Source: Poecilobothrus nobilitatus (Eukaryota; Arthropoda; Insecta; Diptera; Dolichopodidae). Taken from it: a stretch of 64,000 nt of DNA. Positions 48,201 through 62,700 of the stretch are shown piece after piece. Position numbers and translations under genes: made by a program. Within the stretch, counting starts at the first letter, position 1. Each line of letters starts with the position of its first letter. The notes beneath the pieces were generated by a model. It was not told the DNA's origin, made no database searches, and worked only from the letters and a program-made list of their open reading frames with translations. The stretch lies in the NCBI GenBank assembly GCA_947095535.1, contig OX352774.1:217298965-217362964 (forward strand), written 5' to 3'.

Positions 48201-51200
48201 TGTTGTTGTTTGGTAATGGGGAAGAAAATTATCCTTATACCTAGATTCTTTGGCACATAGTGCATTAATCAATTTTAATGTGGCAAAAATTCTTTCGAAG
48301 CTAACAAACAAAAAAAAGTTGAACACCGCTACAACATTATTTTGTTTTTTAATCTGCTGTTTGGCTCAATGTAGAACCTATACAAACATATTATATAATT
48401 AGCGATATAATCATATCATTCCAAATTTATGACACACGTATCACCAACATTGTCACTAAATTAAAGCTCGAATTCTTTAAGAATTTTTAGAAAGAACTTT
48501 TAATTCTATTTTGGCATAGTAAACCTTTTATGAATTATGATAGTTATTTAGCTTTTCTTTTGTTTATCCAAACAAACAAATTAATAGCTCCATGGTTCCG
48601 AAACTTAATTCAATGACAAATTTTGATAATAGGTACCAATCACAAGTCTAAACATGATATGGGTAATAATGTATATTTTATAACATATCTATAGAAAGCT
48701 TTAAAATACATTATAGTTGACAGTAAATATTAGTTTATTTTACAAATTTTTAATTTATTTGTTTGTATTACATTATTCTTGTTAATTGCTAAATTATTTT
48801 TGTAGGTAACAATTAAACATCACGACTTTGTTAAAAAAAAAAATTTTTAACACTATTAAATTTTTTTTTTTTTTAATTTTATTTACTTCTCATATTACCC
48901 ATTAATTGTGTTTACCTTTTAATTTAATATACTTAAGTGTTACGTATACGTATGTAGAAAAAAACAAACACATATGATTATAAACCTCATCATACCGTTA
49001 AATAATAAATTAACAGAAACCCTGGATTTTATAAAGGTATATACTTACTACTGATAATATTAAAAAAAAAAAAACCTTATAAAAAATATAAAAATAAAAC
49101 AATTAACTATAACACGTTGAATATGGATACGCGAATAAAAAAATCTGACACAATGATATCAAGAAATAATTTTTTAATATAATTCGCGCGAGCAAATTAT
49201 ACTTACCTGTTAAAAAAAAAAAAAAAAAAAAAAAGAGAGAAAATTGAGAAAACAAAAAAAGAACAATGAAATACGTATATATACACCTTGATTATCGGTA
49301 GGTAGTAATAGTTAGGTTTTATAAAGTGATAATATTCAACTCAACTCTGAATTAATTTAATATTCTAAATGGATTTTGATTTTTTGTTTCTTTTTTTTAA
49401 GAAAAAATTAAACCTGCCAAGGTGAAAAATGAATGATAATAATAATACATAATAATTTTGATAAAGCCATTATTAAAGAATAAAAAATGTTTTTTATTTT
49501 ATCAACAAAAAAAAAAATAGAAAAGAAACGAAAAGAAAACATAGGGAACCGAAATAAATAAATAAAAAAAAAAAAAATATTTATTACTTACGAATCGTAC
49601 GATAAAGGTTAACGCGGTTAAAGCGACTGATTTTTATGGAATGCCATTTTGTGGTTTCTTTTAGTTTTTGGTTTCTTCTTAAGTACTTTATTTCTTTTTT
49701 TTATTTTTTTATTGTTGTATCATTAATTATTGGTACGAGCGTATTTAAGTATACATAATATCACTTAGTATAAAGGTGTGTTTATATGCTGTAGTGAGTA
49801 TATATATACTACCCTACCAGATTTTATACTATAAGAATAAAAATTATTCTGAAAATGAATTTTTATGACAAGAATTTTTAATATTACCGCTAACTTTAAT
49901 ATGACAAATTATTTAATCTCTTATTTTGATAAGATTTTTAAACAGTTTTTTTTTTTTTATGGGCGTTTTTAATAATTGATTTAAATTTTATTTGAATTAA
50001 ATTGGAGTAAAACTAGAAATGAGCTAAAACCAGCAAATTTCTTGACATCTTTTATTTTGACATTATGATTTTAACATCTTATTTATTTTATAGGATAACA
50101 TTAAAATATCGATAAGATAAAGTTATTTTGACAAAACGATCTGTCCTACTTGTCAAACGAAAATTTATAAAAAAAATATTCTATACTTATGTGAAAAAAA
50201 TTGTTGATGTTGAAAAATAACTATGTATTTTGATTGCAAAAATTAATGTTATAATGTTATAAAAGTAACGGGATTTTGGGGACTACTACAAATTTCAGTT
50301 CATCACAGATTTTAAATCAGTATGTAGAATAGAATTACGGAATTACAAAATTACAATGAAGCCGAAAATGATTTATTTTTACACTAAAAGGGAATTTCTT
50401 CACCAGTTTCGCTAACTTACAGAATTAACTGTTAGCCCTCTTTTGACGACAATTAATTGAATAACTTTTAAGTTTTTTTGTTAGTTTTTATTTGATTATT
50501 ACAATTAAGTCCAAGTATAACGGTTAGATTTTTTGAGGGAATATGAATTATGTTTTAAAATCATTAATTACGGTTTATATAAATCATTTTAAATTTACGT
50601 TTTTGTCTTGTCATAGTATAACTTCATAAGGCTTTCAACACAGTTTAATAAAAGGTAAAATTCCATAACCTCGGGTTAAATCTGTATTAGAAACGAATAT
50701 TTACCAAAAAATCTATATATATATATACATTTGGTAGTTACCTACGTAATGTCAAATCTGATTACTTTCTATGTTTGTTCGACAAAAAAAAAAATTACCT
50801 GCAAATTACTTTCTAGACCAATACTCATTCCTTGTGAGAGTCAAACCACCACCACAATGAATAGTTTATTTGGATTTGACAGAGAATAAAATATGCGTAA
50901 TTAAAATTAAAAATATTAAACATAAATTAATATTTAACAAAAAATATGATATCTATTATTTCGACTACCATTTTTTTTTAGATATTTTATGAGTATGAAT
51001 ATAGAGCTTAAATACAAAATCTATAAATCTAGGCTTCAATAAATTGTTCAGGGGGAAATTAGAGTGTGACAGACCCCATTATATTAAGTTGTTTGTTATA
51101 TTTATGAATGTAAAAAAAAGAGCAAATTATAAGGGCGACTTTACAGTTTATAATAAAATCAGCGTTTTAATAATTATTTAGCAGGGGTTTAGCGAGATGG

Positions 51201-53323
51201 TAGCCTTATCCACAATATTAATGGTTAAAGTGTTTTATAAAGTGTTGTTGTTTGTAAAGAAAATTTTCTTATTTATTAACTTGCTGTATGCGAAGTGCCA
51301 TTTTACAACCCTTTTCCCCTGTCACATAAATGCTTTTATGTTAAATGTCATAAATCTCTGCCTGATATATGTAATAAAATATGCTAATATAATTTTTTAA
51401 ATTAATGATGATAAATTAAAATCTTTTTTTTTTTTTTGGCACTTTCACTGTTTTCTGCAACATCATTGATGCATTTTAAATTATTGTTTTCATTTTATAT
51501 ATTTTTAAATGACACAATCATATTATCAGTTGTTTTAAAATCATCCAAGGATATAATATAATTTGTCTATGGTGCATTAAACGTTAAATTTTTATTAATA
51601 ATATTATTATTTATATCATTTTTAATTAATTTGTATATCATATCTTGTTAAAATAATATAATAATTTTTTTTTTTTTTTGTTGAAAGTATTTTATAGGCG
51701 ATTTATGACACTAAAAATACATAAATTAAAAGATCATTGTTTTGAAAAATAAAAGATAAAAATTAATTTTTCCGGACAGTTAACTAAACAAAAAAAGTTT
51801 TCTTTGAAGATATTATGTTTGCACCACAGTAGTTGATTTTTAGTTTTATATTATATTACTTAAAACCTATATAGTGTATAATTAAATTATATATAATAAA
51901 CCCATAATATGTATATAATTAATATGCATTTAAATAACAAATAAAAAACTTACTATTATTACATTATTAATAATATTTTTATTTTATTTTCAGGTATAAT
52001 TCATTTTATTTAAGGTAATTTAAAAAAAAAAAGTTTTTATTTAATTAATTGTATTTTATTGTATTCAAAATTTAATAGGAAGTTTGTAGACTAAAACAAT
52101 AACAACAAATAATTTGAATGAATATTTTCTTTGTCGCGCAATTAAGAAATCGTAGTTTTTATGCACTTAATGAAATTTAAAAATCATATAATTTAAGATA
52201 CGGTGTTTTCCGAATTTTTGATTAATAATGAATTTGAGAGAAAAGAAAATTTAAAACATAAAAGATTTAAGGAAGATAAAAATCTTAAGATATTTTTTTA
52301 CAATCTCGCGTTTTTAAATCTTGCGTGTCAAAATTTCTTGTCTCAAAATCTCGCATTTTCGCGATATTTTTTTACAAAATCTCGCCAAAAAGTAGAAATT
52401 TAATAAATACAAGAATTATTGGGAGCCAGTCTTTTTTATTTAAAAAAAAAATGTAGAATAAAAACATTTCGAGTAGCCAAAAAAATTTAAATATAAAATG
52501 TCGAAAAAAAAGTCGAATTTGTATGTTAAAAAAAAATTTCGACATTTTTTTTTTAAAGTATAGTTTAGAGAGTTATGGTTACAAAATCATCTTTTATCAA
52601 TTACAAAGTATGTATGTACAAAATTACGTAGAATTTTAGAATCGGATACAAAATTTGGATTCAAATAATATGTTTAGGGTTAAGAAGGATTATACGCTTT
52701 ATCAAGAATATTTATATATTTGTATATATGAGATAGATAAGGAGGGATTTTCCAATTGTATTCTATCCTAGAAAATATCACCAAAAAATGGAAATGGAAA
52801 AATACAAAAAAAATATATTGCTTTTTAAAAAATGATTACTCAATTTTTCAATATTATAATTATTTTATAATATTATTTTAATGACTTTAATGATTTTATT
52901 ATTTTTGTTCTTAATTTGACGTTTTATTTTTTGACAATATATTTTGTGAAATTTTAGAAATTTTTACGAGCTCATAGATCGCTCTCTGAGCGCAATCCAA
53001 GTTAAAAAAAAAACAAAATGGATAATCTGGATAATAGGAGAATAAAAAGAAACACAATTTTTTTGCTTGACAGCTCTGATTCTACTATGATAAGAAAAAG
53101 AAAAACACCCTGTATATTTAATTCAAAAATATTTTGTTGTTCTTTTTTCACTCTTGTATTCTTTTTTCCTTTTTGTATGTATAGTTAAAAATATATCTTT
53201 CTTTAAAACTCTCAATTTATGACTTGGAATAAAATAAAGTAACAAAAATCTAACTAAATCCTTAATCCTAATCTTCTTTATAATGCTGTTATCTTAACAT
53301 TCTATTGGTCTTAATTAGCCTCA
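48201..53323. other. Long AT-rich non-coding stretch
   Basis: No gene recognised. Contains a poly(A) run of about 24 at 49210-49234, a pyrimidine-rich TTTATTTTATTTTCAG directly followed by GTATAA at 51993 (recursive-splice-like or chance), and CCCCTGTCACATAAATG at 51317-51333, which equals part of the SINE family-1 tail on the minus strand without the rest of the element. Confidence 0.45.
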
Positions 53324-53386
53324 TAGCCTCATATAATGTTCATTGTAGCCTCATATAATGTTAGTAGCCTCATATAATGTTCATTG
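53324..53386. repeat. Short tandem repeat, three units of 22/19/22 bp
   Basis: TAGCCTCATATAATGTTCATTG at 53324-53345 and 53365-53386 are identical. The middle unit (53346-53364) lacks CATTG and ends in TTAG. A local slippage duplication without coding meaning. Confidence 0.9.
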
Positions 53387-53466
53387 CCTAATTTTATTTT
53401 GAAAATTTTACTTTATCAATATAGGATCTGTTTAATAATTTTCTAAGTTGAGATTTTGTTTTTTAG

Positions 53467-53646
53467 ATTATTTCCGTGCCATATAAATATGACAAGGAAA
53501 TTACAAAGCTTTTCCTTTCCAGGTGTGGCTGTAAATTCCGTAAGGGGGAATTATTTTTAAGACGTGTGCGTTTGATTCGACCCCACACTTCCACAGTGTT
53601 TACAGTTTATTTTAGACGCTCTTACACACTACATTACCAAGGCTAC
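53467..53646 (-). mobile_element. tRNA-derived SINE (family 1), minus strand, diverged
   Basis: Minus strand: head with GGTAATGTAGTG-TGTAAGAGCGT (decayed A box), anticodon-like stem, B-box region GGGGTCGAATC, CTTACGGAATTTACAGCCACACC and the tail CATATTTATATGGCACGG. More diverged than the other copies and without a clear duplication. The open frame at 53476-53748 (+) is its antisense. Confidence 0.78.
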
Positions 53647-55734
53647 CTGCAATTTTTTTATTTTTTGGTTCTTTTACTCTATTCACGTTATCAGTTAGGT
53701 GCTTTAGAACTTTTGGAACTTTTACTCTACTCACTATATCAGAAGTAAATCTATAGCTAAAATTTTAGATTTTCTTTTTACTTTAATAAATGAGATCGTC
53801 TTTAAGAGAACATTATATTAAATTCGGTAGTTGCTTCCGGTATTTTATTTATATATGAGTTTTTTTTAGTACGATATTATCTGCAAATGTGTGATTATTT
53901 AGGTTTTAATCTTTAGTTAGTTGATATTTTTATTTCATCCAAATCAACAGTATGATTATAATAATAATAGATTAAGTCTATAAATTATATTAAAATTGAA
54001 GAAAAATTATAAAAAACATGACTATAATTATATTTCTTTAAAATTCTTTATATATACAATAACTTTAAACTATATGGTGTTATACCTTGGTTTGGTGACG
54101 GATTCTTTATTATTCGAAAAGTTATTTTCTTTTATAAAATGAATTTATATCATTGTTCTTTTCTTTTATTCTGCATATCTTAAATAACTTCCATTTCAGT
54201 TTTATTAATTAAAACTGTAATAAATATGGTAAAAAATGTATAAATTAATTACTGAGGAAATGTCAATTATAAAATGTTCAATTGTTTAAAATTCATTTTT
54301 TTATACATGTATACTATAATCCATAAATAGAAGGTGACGACGTAAGAGTTAGTTTATGCAATAACTACTTATATTTAATTTTTGGATATTGAAGTTATGT
54401 TAGGATGATATAAGAATTATTTTTATTATTCAATGCAATATTCTTATTCTATTTTGTTATTAATTTGTTAGTTAAATATGTATTCTTTTAAAATGTTTAC
54501 CCAAAAATGATGATAAAGAATGAGGAAGTGATGTACAGAGGCGTAAAGTTAAATATCATTATTTCTATGTAAAATTCTCAATTCAATTTTTCTCACTATA
54601 TATGTACTTAAAGATTTTACACAAATTAATTAACATTGTATTCAAATGACAGCTTAGATTTAGCGCTACTCGTATTAGTTTAGTTGAATAGCAGTAGTGC
54701 CAAATTTTTTTTTTAAATTATACCTATGTGAAAAAATACTGACCATATTTAGCTCGATCATGGTTTTGTTTTTTTTCGTTTTTTGTTCAAATTGTGTACC
54801 TTCGGTGCCACTGTATTCTTTGAAATCAATTTGAATTTTTTTTTTTGTGTTTTTAAAAGGTTATTGATAGTTTTTTAAACAATTAACTAGATATATTAAA
54901 GATTCAGGTATTCTATACAAATATTTCCCTATTTCGAATTTATAAGAGTTATCAATTTCGTTTAGTTTTTTAGGCAATCTTAATATTTGAGATATTTTTT
55001 TACCTTTTACATGTAGTACAAATAGAAAAACTAACAATTTACGAATTCAAGATAATGAAAATAATATTTAACTTTAAAAGATCTTAAGAAAAGTAAAGTA
55101 GAACTTATATGAGCAGCACTGTTCTAAAACTATAGTAATATTGTATTTTTGTTACAAATGACATATACCAGTTTTCCCAAATTAATTTCAACATTTCTCC
55201 TAATACTATTTGACAATATTACATATACATAATAGGAAGCTTGTCAGTTTATTTAAGTTCATTTCTCAAAAAGACATTTCCCCTAATGCTTATTTGAGAA
55301 AAAGACTAAGACTAGACTGGACTAGGCTTAAACAAAAGAATTTAATAACTTAAAACCCCTTTTAAAAAAAAGGAATACTTTGTAAAAAGATTTTTAAGAA
55401 AATAGTGTTTAAAAAAACAAAACATGCTTTATGTTTAAAATGTATACTTATGTCTGTCAAATATTTTTTTTGCAAAGTGTTACTTTATACCAAATAAGAA
55501 ATTTCAAAAATGTCCTTTTTGCTAAAAGATATTCGGTAAAATGGTGTTTTGTCATTTAGAATTAGGTCAATGTATGTATACATCGATTTTATAATAGTAT
55601 AAAATTACAAATTTAAATCTGTCGTTTAAATTTAATATAAAGTCCAAAATGAGATCCTTTCGCTCTCTGTGACATTTAATTTATAATTTTTAAAAGATTT
55701 TTTTGTTACTACAATTGATTACTTATAATCTGTA
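53647..55734. other. AT-rich non-coding DNA, no feature
   Basis: No gene or transposon end recognised. At 55440-55560 phrases such as GTCAAATATTTTTTTTGC and GCTAAAAGATATTCGG resemble ones at 33690-33900 (GTCAAATATCCCATTTGCC, GCCAAATATCTTTTTAAG), but without alignable extent. Confidence 0.45.
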
Positions 55735-56783
55735 GGGTGTCATAAAAGCATAAATCATAAAACCATATTTCACGAATGTGTCAAACATTTTGTGTCATAA
55801 AACCATAATTAAATTATTCTCTGATTCAAATATAATTTGTTTTGTATATAATTGTTGTTTGATAAATGTTGAAAAATGTTTGCAAAAACTTTGGTGCTGA
55901 AATATGTATGAAAGAAAATACTTAGAAAAGATTTTAGAGTTGGTTACAAAAGCAGGATATTCGATTTTTCCAGAATATATATATGTAATGATTCTGCAAA
56001 AAGGGACTACCCTGGTTTAGTAATCGACTATAAAATTCCTCCAAATAGATACATACATAGGCAGAATCCGGAAAAAAAGCAACCTTTATTTTATAATAAT
56101 TTTTGTATCTCATTTTTACAGAACAAAAAATTTGAAATTATGGGGGTAAAAAAAGAAGGTTTCAGATTTTCGTAGGAAAAATAATAATAAATTATGTGAA
56201 AATTTACACATATTTATGAAAAACAAAACCGCGCGCCCGCATTCAGAGGCAGCCAATCCTGAGAAGTCCCAATCCTGAGAAGCGCGAAAAGAGTTGCGAA
56301 GAGGAGGGCTGAGGGAGGGGGAAGAGTGGCTCGAAGAAAGATATAAAGTGGCTCGAAGAAAGATATTCTATCAGTTGTGCTGATAGAAAATTGTTTGAAA
56401 CCTTTTGAAAATGTTGAATAATTTATGTAATATGGAGGAGGGTTTTTATAGTTGGTTACAAAATCAGCGTATTTCCCCTTTTCCAAAATATTTATATATA
56501 GATGTATAAGCGAGATTTTGAATAAAAGGGATTTTAGAGTTGGTTAAAAAATCGGGGTATTTTCCATTTTCCGGAATTTTCATATATATGTATATGAGAG
56601 ATTCTGAATTAGAAGGGATTTTACAGTTGGATTCTAGAGTTTACTAGCTTTTCTTTTAAAGTATTTTTAATCGAATAAGACATAACACCACAGATATTGG
56701 GAATATGGCTTTATGACTCATTTGAATGGGTCATCAAGCCACAGTTTAAAATGTAGTTTTAAAATATGGCTTTATGACACCCC
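55735..56783. mobile_element. 1.05-kb transposon-like element with internal tandem repeats and GC-rich core
   Basis: Ends are inverted: left GGGTGTCATAAAAGCATAA, right ATGGCTTTATGACACCC. The TCATAAARCCAT motif recurs inside each end (about 55754, 55794 on the left; 56705, 56765 inverted on the right), like sub-terminal repeats. The interior holds an approximately 88-bp tandem repeat (55929-56017 and 56443-56617 onward) with GTTGGTTACAAAATCRGGGTATTT in pieces. It also holds a GC-rich block (56229-56345) with two short duplications: AATCCTGAGAAG twice and GTGGCTCGAAGAAAGATAT twice. The 90-codon minus-strand frame at 56214-56486 crosses this block but resembles no protein I know. Target duplication not resolved. 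Confidence 0.65.
56443..56640. repeat. About 88-bp tandem repeat units in the 55.7-kb element
   Basis: Unit boundaries at 56443, 56531 and 56618. Each unit starts TTTTAGAGTTGGTTA-like, then ATTTTCC..TTTTCCGGAAT, TATATATGTAT, and GAGATTCTGAAT..AAGGG. A further unit lies at 55929-56017, separated by the GC-rich block; the last unit is truncated. Confidence 0.75.
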
Positions 56784-59700
56784 ACCGTTAAAATCTGTTT
56801 GTGGTATTAAAGTTAAATCTTGTCTTTGATAGCGACAACAAAAAATTGATTGCATATAAAATTTTTTTTGTGTTGGAAAAATTAAAAACAACTTAAATGT
56901 CACTACAATTTAATTTTTCAATTAGAAATGTTTTATTTTTGATGTATTTCCAGATCAATTTTTTAATTTTTATTATTTAGGTCAATATTTTCTATAAATA
57001 TTATAATGGCTATTATAAAAAAGTGTTTTATTGCTAATAAAATTCAATACATTTATGATTTTTGTTCTCTTTTTTTTTATTAAATTTAAGAATTTTTATG
57101 AAGAAATTAAACTCTTTCTAGTATTAAAAGATAGTTAAAATAAGATATACATTTTCTTTTGTTTATTTCTATATTTCTATTTTATTGATCCTATTGTATT
57201 TCAATAGTCAGTTTATTATTATAACATTAAATTTATAAAAAGAAAAAAAAAAATGGAATGAAAATGTCTATAAATGGGAAGTAATTTCAACTGCAATCTC
57301 CGGTTATTAATGAAAGTAATAACAATTCTAATAAAATTCTTTGTTTTCTTTGTTTTTAAAATGTTCTCATTTTTAAATTTCAAAATAGGATCATCTAGGA
57401 CAGTAATATAAAAAAAAATGGTGTTAGTTATAATATTAGATATTTAATACTAATTGATACAAGCACTGAATTATTATTATTATTATTGGTAGAACGTGAA
57501 TAAAGCTGTATGTGCCAATTTCAGACACTTTTAATTCATTCATAATCAATTATATAAATTATTTTTATTTTTTATTTTCTTTTTATTTTTTATTTATTTA
57601 TTTCTTTACTCAAAAGAGCTAATATAGCTCGTACAGAGTTTAGTAATTGACAAAAACAAAATTTGTAATTTCAATATTTTTCTTTAAATTCAAAATACGG
57701 TGATAATTTTATAAAACGTGTTTCAAATTATGGTTAACTTTAAAAGTTTTGTTATATTCAGGTTTTGCGGGGCAACCAAAGAAATGTAGCCGGAATTGAG
57801 TTTAAAACGGTCCAAATGTTTCTGTCTGTTTAGAGCTGAAAGAAGAGAATTGGTTAGTGTTGTTATAGGTCATTGTCTTATTAGTAGATGTGTTAGATCA
57901 CTTTCTCTGTATCTGTCCCAGTCTGTCAACAAAAAGGTAAAAACATCTCTGTAGTTTCTTTTTGCAAAATAGGTGAATTAGGTGATTTTTTTAAATTAGG
58001 TGAACCCTCTATCATTAATGTGAGAAGCTTTTGAAGTTTCTTCCATCAGAGTGATATTATCTAATGACGTAACACTAACTTTTGTCGAATAAGTTCTCCT
58101 ATGTTTTAAAGATGCACTTTGAACTTAGAGCCTAGTAATTATTGTCGCGTTATCTCTGCTTTCATCAGTAAAAAAAAAACAAAAATACATACAGATTTCT
58201 TTTTAAAGCCCAACTTTTTTTTTAGGAATGATAAATATCTCTATTATCATGATAATGGAATGGAATTAAATGGAATCAACTGATGATAATGATTCAAAAT
58301 CAATGATCAATAATTCAAAATTATATATAATTGGGATTATTAAAGTGACAAATGAAAATCTAAAAACTGATAAACAAATTTGTAGTTAGCAGAATTAAAA
58401 GAAAAAAAAAACATTTTAGGATCTACATATAGGACTGAATAAGTAAAATACGAAAAAATTTAAGGAAATCAAATTACCTTAGGATAAAAAAACGATTATT
58501 GATAATTTAAAAAGTTAATAAGAGAATCGCAGTGGATCTATTGAATGCAATATAAATTAGCGATAAAGTAAAAGCTAAAATTTTAGAAGAGTTACCTTAT
58601 CTTATCGAAATAAATTAACGTAACGTAACAAAAATATATCTTGATCCTTTTTTAAGACTATATAAGCCGTTGTAGAATTTTTTGTATTTAACTAACTTTC
58701 TACTTAATAAAAGTTAAACGGCTAACGATGATGAGAAGAATTCTAGACTATAAATAACATTATTTTAGACAGTTACCCTATCAATATATTTTGAAACTCA
58801 TCAGATAAAGTTAAGTTGTATATTATTATGTAATTATTTTAAGTTTATTAATAATTTCAACTTCGTTATCTTTTAAGAGCCTAATAAAAAAATCATTTTG
58901 TAAAATTTCAATATAAATTCTTAATAATTCTTGACATAAAACTTTAAATGATAATATTCAATATCAATAAAAATTTTATAAAATATCTTTACTTTTATTT
59001 TTAGATATTTATTTATATAAATATCTAAACATATATCCTTAGTATATGTATTAAAATCAAAGTAAATTGAAGAGTTTCCCTAAGGATATAATCAAGGATA
59101 AAACAAAAAATATAATATTAGAAATTAGTTATGGCTCAAAAAGTTTTGTAGAATTTTAATTTGCTTATAGTAAATTTTCTTTTTTTTTTAGATTTTTTCT
59201 CTTCTCTGCTTTTTTTTTTTTTTGTTTTTGTATGTCATTCTTTAGAAATTTTTATTTCTAGGCACGTGTAAAATAGACCACTTCAGATGAACAAAAGAAA
59301 TCTTTATGTCAAAGTTGCAAACAAACTTTTTTTTTATGCTTTTTTATAAAAAATGAAGATTTTTAGATTTATTACATATGTACTATACATTTATGTATAA
59401 ATGTTTGTATTGATATGAAAATACGTTAAATGAATTATAAATACAGTGGTAGTCTAAAAAATATTTACATATACAATAAAAAGAATATTTAGGAATAACA
59501 TAACATTATTAACTGTTAATTTAAAAACTCTAATGTTTTCATGTAATTTTGATGCTTAACGAATTTTCGAAAAATGTAAAATTGTTAAAACAAAGTGTAT
59601 AATACCATATATTTGTTTGTAATTATAAGTATTTGACTTGAAATGAATAACTGGTAAAAATTACCATAGTTTGTTAAAAAAACCATTAAAATTGGTATCT

Positions 59701-62700
59701 GCTTTTACTACTTGCACTTGAAAGTACAAAATAAATTTACATGTATATATATACATGTATCAATTAAATCAAAAATTAGGTAAATAACCCCAGCTTTAAC
59801 ATATTCATGTTAATTTTTATATTAATTTTTGTTAGTTTGAAACTTGTCAAATTTTATGACAAGTTCTAAGACAAGACAAGATCTAGGAATAAAATTGTAA
59901 TGCAGTTTCCTATATATAAAAGTTACCGTAAAATTTTGATTCAAGTTTTGAGCCTTTGGGTTTATTTTTGTCTTTTAGAAATTAATTAAATTTTAATTTA
60001 AAGTTACATGAAAGCTAATGTATTCAGATACTGTAAATTTTTAGTTTAAATATTGTTATTTTGTAAATAAATTATTTAAAATTAACGAAACAACAGTAGA
60101 ACAATCTACTAGAACGATTTTAATAGTTTTTTTTTTGAAAATAACTGCATAATTAATAATGTATAGTAAATCTATTATTATGTTTAACACTGTGCTTAAT
60201 AATATAATATACATACATAGATACATACATAAATAAATATAAGCATAGATAAAATTTTTTTTCTTATTTTGTATTTGTGCTAATTTTATCAGGAGTATAT
60301 TATATACTAGCATATATTATAATATATACATATCCATATATATTATTATAGTATACACATATACATTATACACTTTATGTGACTATTTTTACTTGATTAC
60401 TTTTTAATTACACTCTAAATTAAAGAAAGAAGAAAACTTTTTAGTAGTTACCCGACAACGATTTTTTATAAATTTTTTTTTTTTTTGTTTTATATTAAGG
60501 AGTTCCCATTTTTATTTATATTAAAATTCAGAACAAAATCATTTTTCTAAAGGCGGTCGTTTTTGTTTTCTATTTTTTTTTTTTTTTTGTAATTTTTTTT
60601 TTATGCAATTATATTTACAAAAAGCATATAAATTAAAAGAAAAGTAAAAAAAAAAAAAACAACTATATTTAAGTATGTAAGCAAAGACCTAAAATATAGA
60701 ACTAAGACTAAAACTAAAATAAATAGAAAGAAAGTGAAAAAAAAAAATTTTCTTTTTAGCTGTATTACATTTTGTATGTAGTAAATGCAAAGTAATTAAA
60801 TGAAGAGAAAAGAAAACACTATTTGCATAGTATGTAGGCATGTCACTTTATTATTTTTATTTCTATCATTCTATATCACAAGTATACATATGTATATAAA
60901 AAATATTAAATAAATTTACAGTCAAACTTAAAATAGAAAAACAAGAATAGAATACAAAATTATTATGAAAAATTTAATTATTGAGGAGTTCAATTTAAAT
61001 CTGATTATTTTTGATTCTCCTGCATTCCAAATAATTCGTGATCTTCTTGTTATTTCAACTAAAAGAGCCTGGTCTTTGGCTGGACTGTGCTTTGGCTAAT
61101 ATATTGACTTATGTGTTCTCTGTTATTTATTCGAACTTTCAGATATCAGCATAAATGTTTACAAAGCATAGTTGATTATTTTAATAGGTAAATCTCCGAC
61201 AATATTCTTACATTCAGCAAAAATAAATAGTCCACTTCATGCCAATAGAGGATAATTTTATTTGATAAAGATATGTATAAATCTTTGCAAGTGGTAGTTT
61301 CTAACTTCCGTTATATTAAATTTTTTTTCTTTTGAAGTGATGTCTTATCCTCTTTTATATAGAGCTTTTAGATTATGACAGTTTTATTTTATTTATATGA
61401 TATTTATGTAGAATACAATGGTTCGACAGAGCTGTAGCGCGCTCTTTCTCTCTTCGCTCTTCTCTCTATAACTTTAATAACCTGTAGATAATAAATCCTT
61501 ATTAGGTGTACAGATATATTTTATAAGTTTTTTTTTTAATATAATAAATTTAATAAGTTTGAATTTTACCTGTATATTAAATTCTTATATACCGAGGTTA
61601 TACTGTTCATAATAAAGATTAAAATTATGTATAAATATAGAAAAATAAAGTTTTTTGTTTTTGGATTTAGCTATAAGTATTTATCAAGACATTTTCATAT
61701 ACAATTCTTTTGTTTCTTTTTTTTTCTTAAAAGTTTCCTATGACTTTGTTCCAATATATCTTTTAATTGAAGCAAACAAATTTAATCCAAGATCGCGAGT
61801 CCCATATGAAAATTGAATAAACAGCAAAATAAAAACAAAAAAAAAAAACAAACAAACAAAATGATTTCCCCATCATCGACATCGACATAATTTTTTTATA
61901 TTTCAAAAAAAAAAAATAAAAAAGAGAAAGAAAAAAAAAAGAAGAAGAAAACTATAATATAAAAAAATGTTGGAGTGTTAGTTCTCCCCTTGAATTTCTT
62001 TATTCTTAAAAATGAAGACAAGTAAATTCTAAACAAGAATTATTTTGAAAAAAACTAGTAGGTAAACTCTGTGAAATACTCATTTTCGGAAGTTACATAA
62101 TGATGACTACCGATTGCAACCGATTTTTTTTTCGATATTCGATTATAAATTATTTCACTTGTTTCTCTTTTTTGTGGAAAAGGATTTTTTCTTTGACAAT
62201 TAGGAAAATCGAAATAAAAACGGTTTTGAAAAGATATAATAAATAAACCCATAGGAATATGAATAATACGTACACTCACACAAACAGGTTTAAAATAAAA
62301 TCATCTAAAGCGTTGGAATTTATCAAAATCAGTAGATTGAATTTTTCCACCATTTCAATACTTTCTTTATACTTACGTATATTAAATAGTAAAAATCAAA
62401 TAAAGATTTAGAAAAAAAAAATTATAAAATTATAACAACAAAATAAAAAATCAATAGGTTTATTCTGAATTTCATTTTCGTTTATAACAACTAAAATTTT
62501 TCGTTTTGCTTTCGAATGCAGTTTTTTGTTAATTTTATTTTTTGTGTGATATCTTGTACCCGAGACTTTTTATAGTGATAATACTGTGTAGTTCTAATAT
62601 AATGCATGGGTCGAGACTCAACGACAATTCTATTAAATTACTTTAATTTTTTGTTTAAATAATCTGAACAGTCTGTTAATGAATAAACAGTTTTTAATAA

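Noticed and set aside
51317..51333. Another SINE copy
   Set aside because: Only about 17 bases of the tail match; there is no head, body or duplication, so it is not called as an element.
56214..56486. 90-codon minus-strand frame with a Pro/Ala/Leu-rich part
   Set aside because: The composition reflects the GC-rich block of the 55.7-kb element; no recognisable domain, and it is interrupted by short duplications.
61428..61475. GAGA-type regulatory element (CTCTCT runs next to GAGCTGTAGCGCGCTC)
   Set aside because: Only a short CT-rich run; no promoter or gene beside it to support a function.
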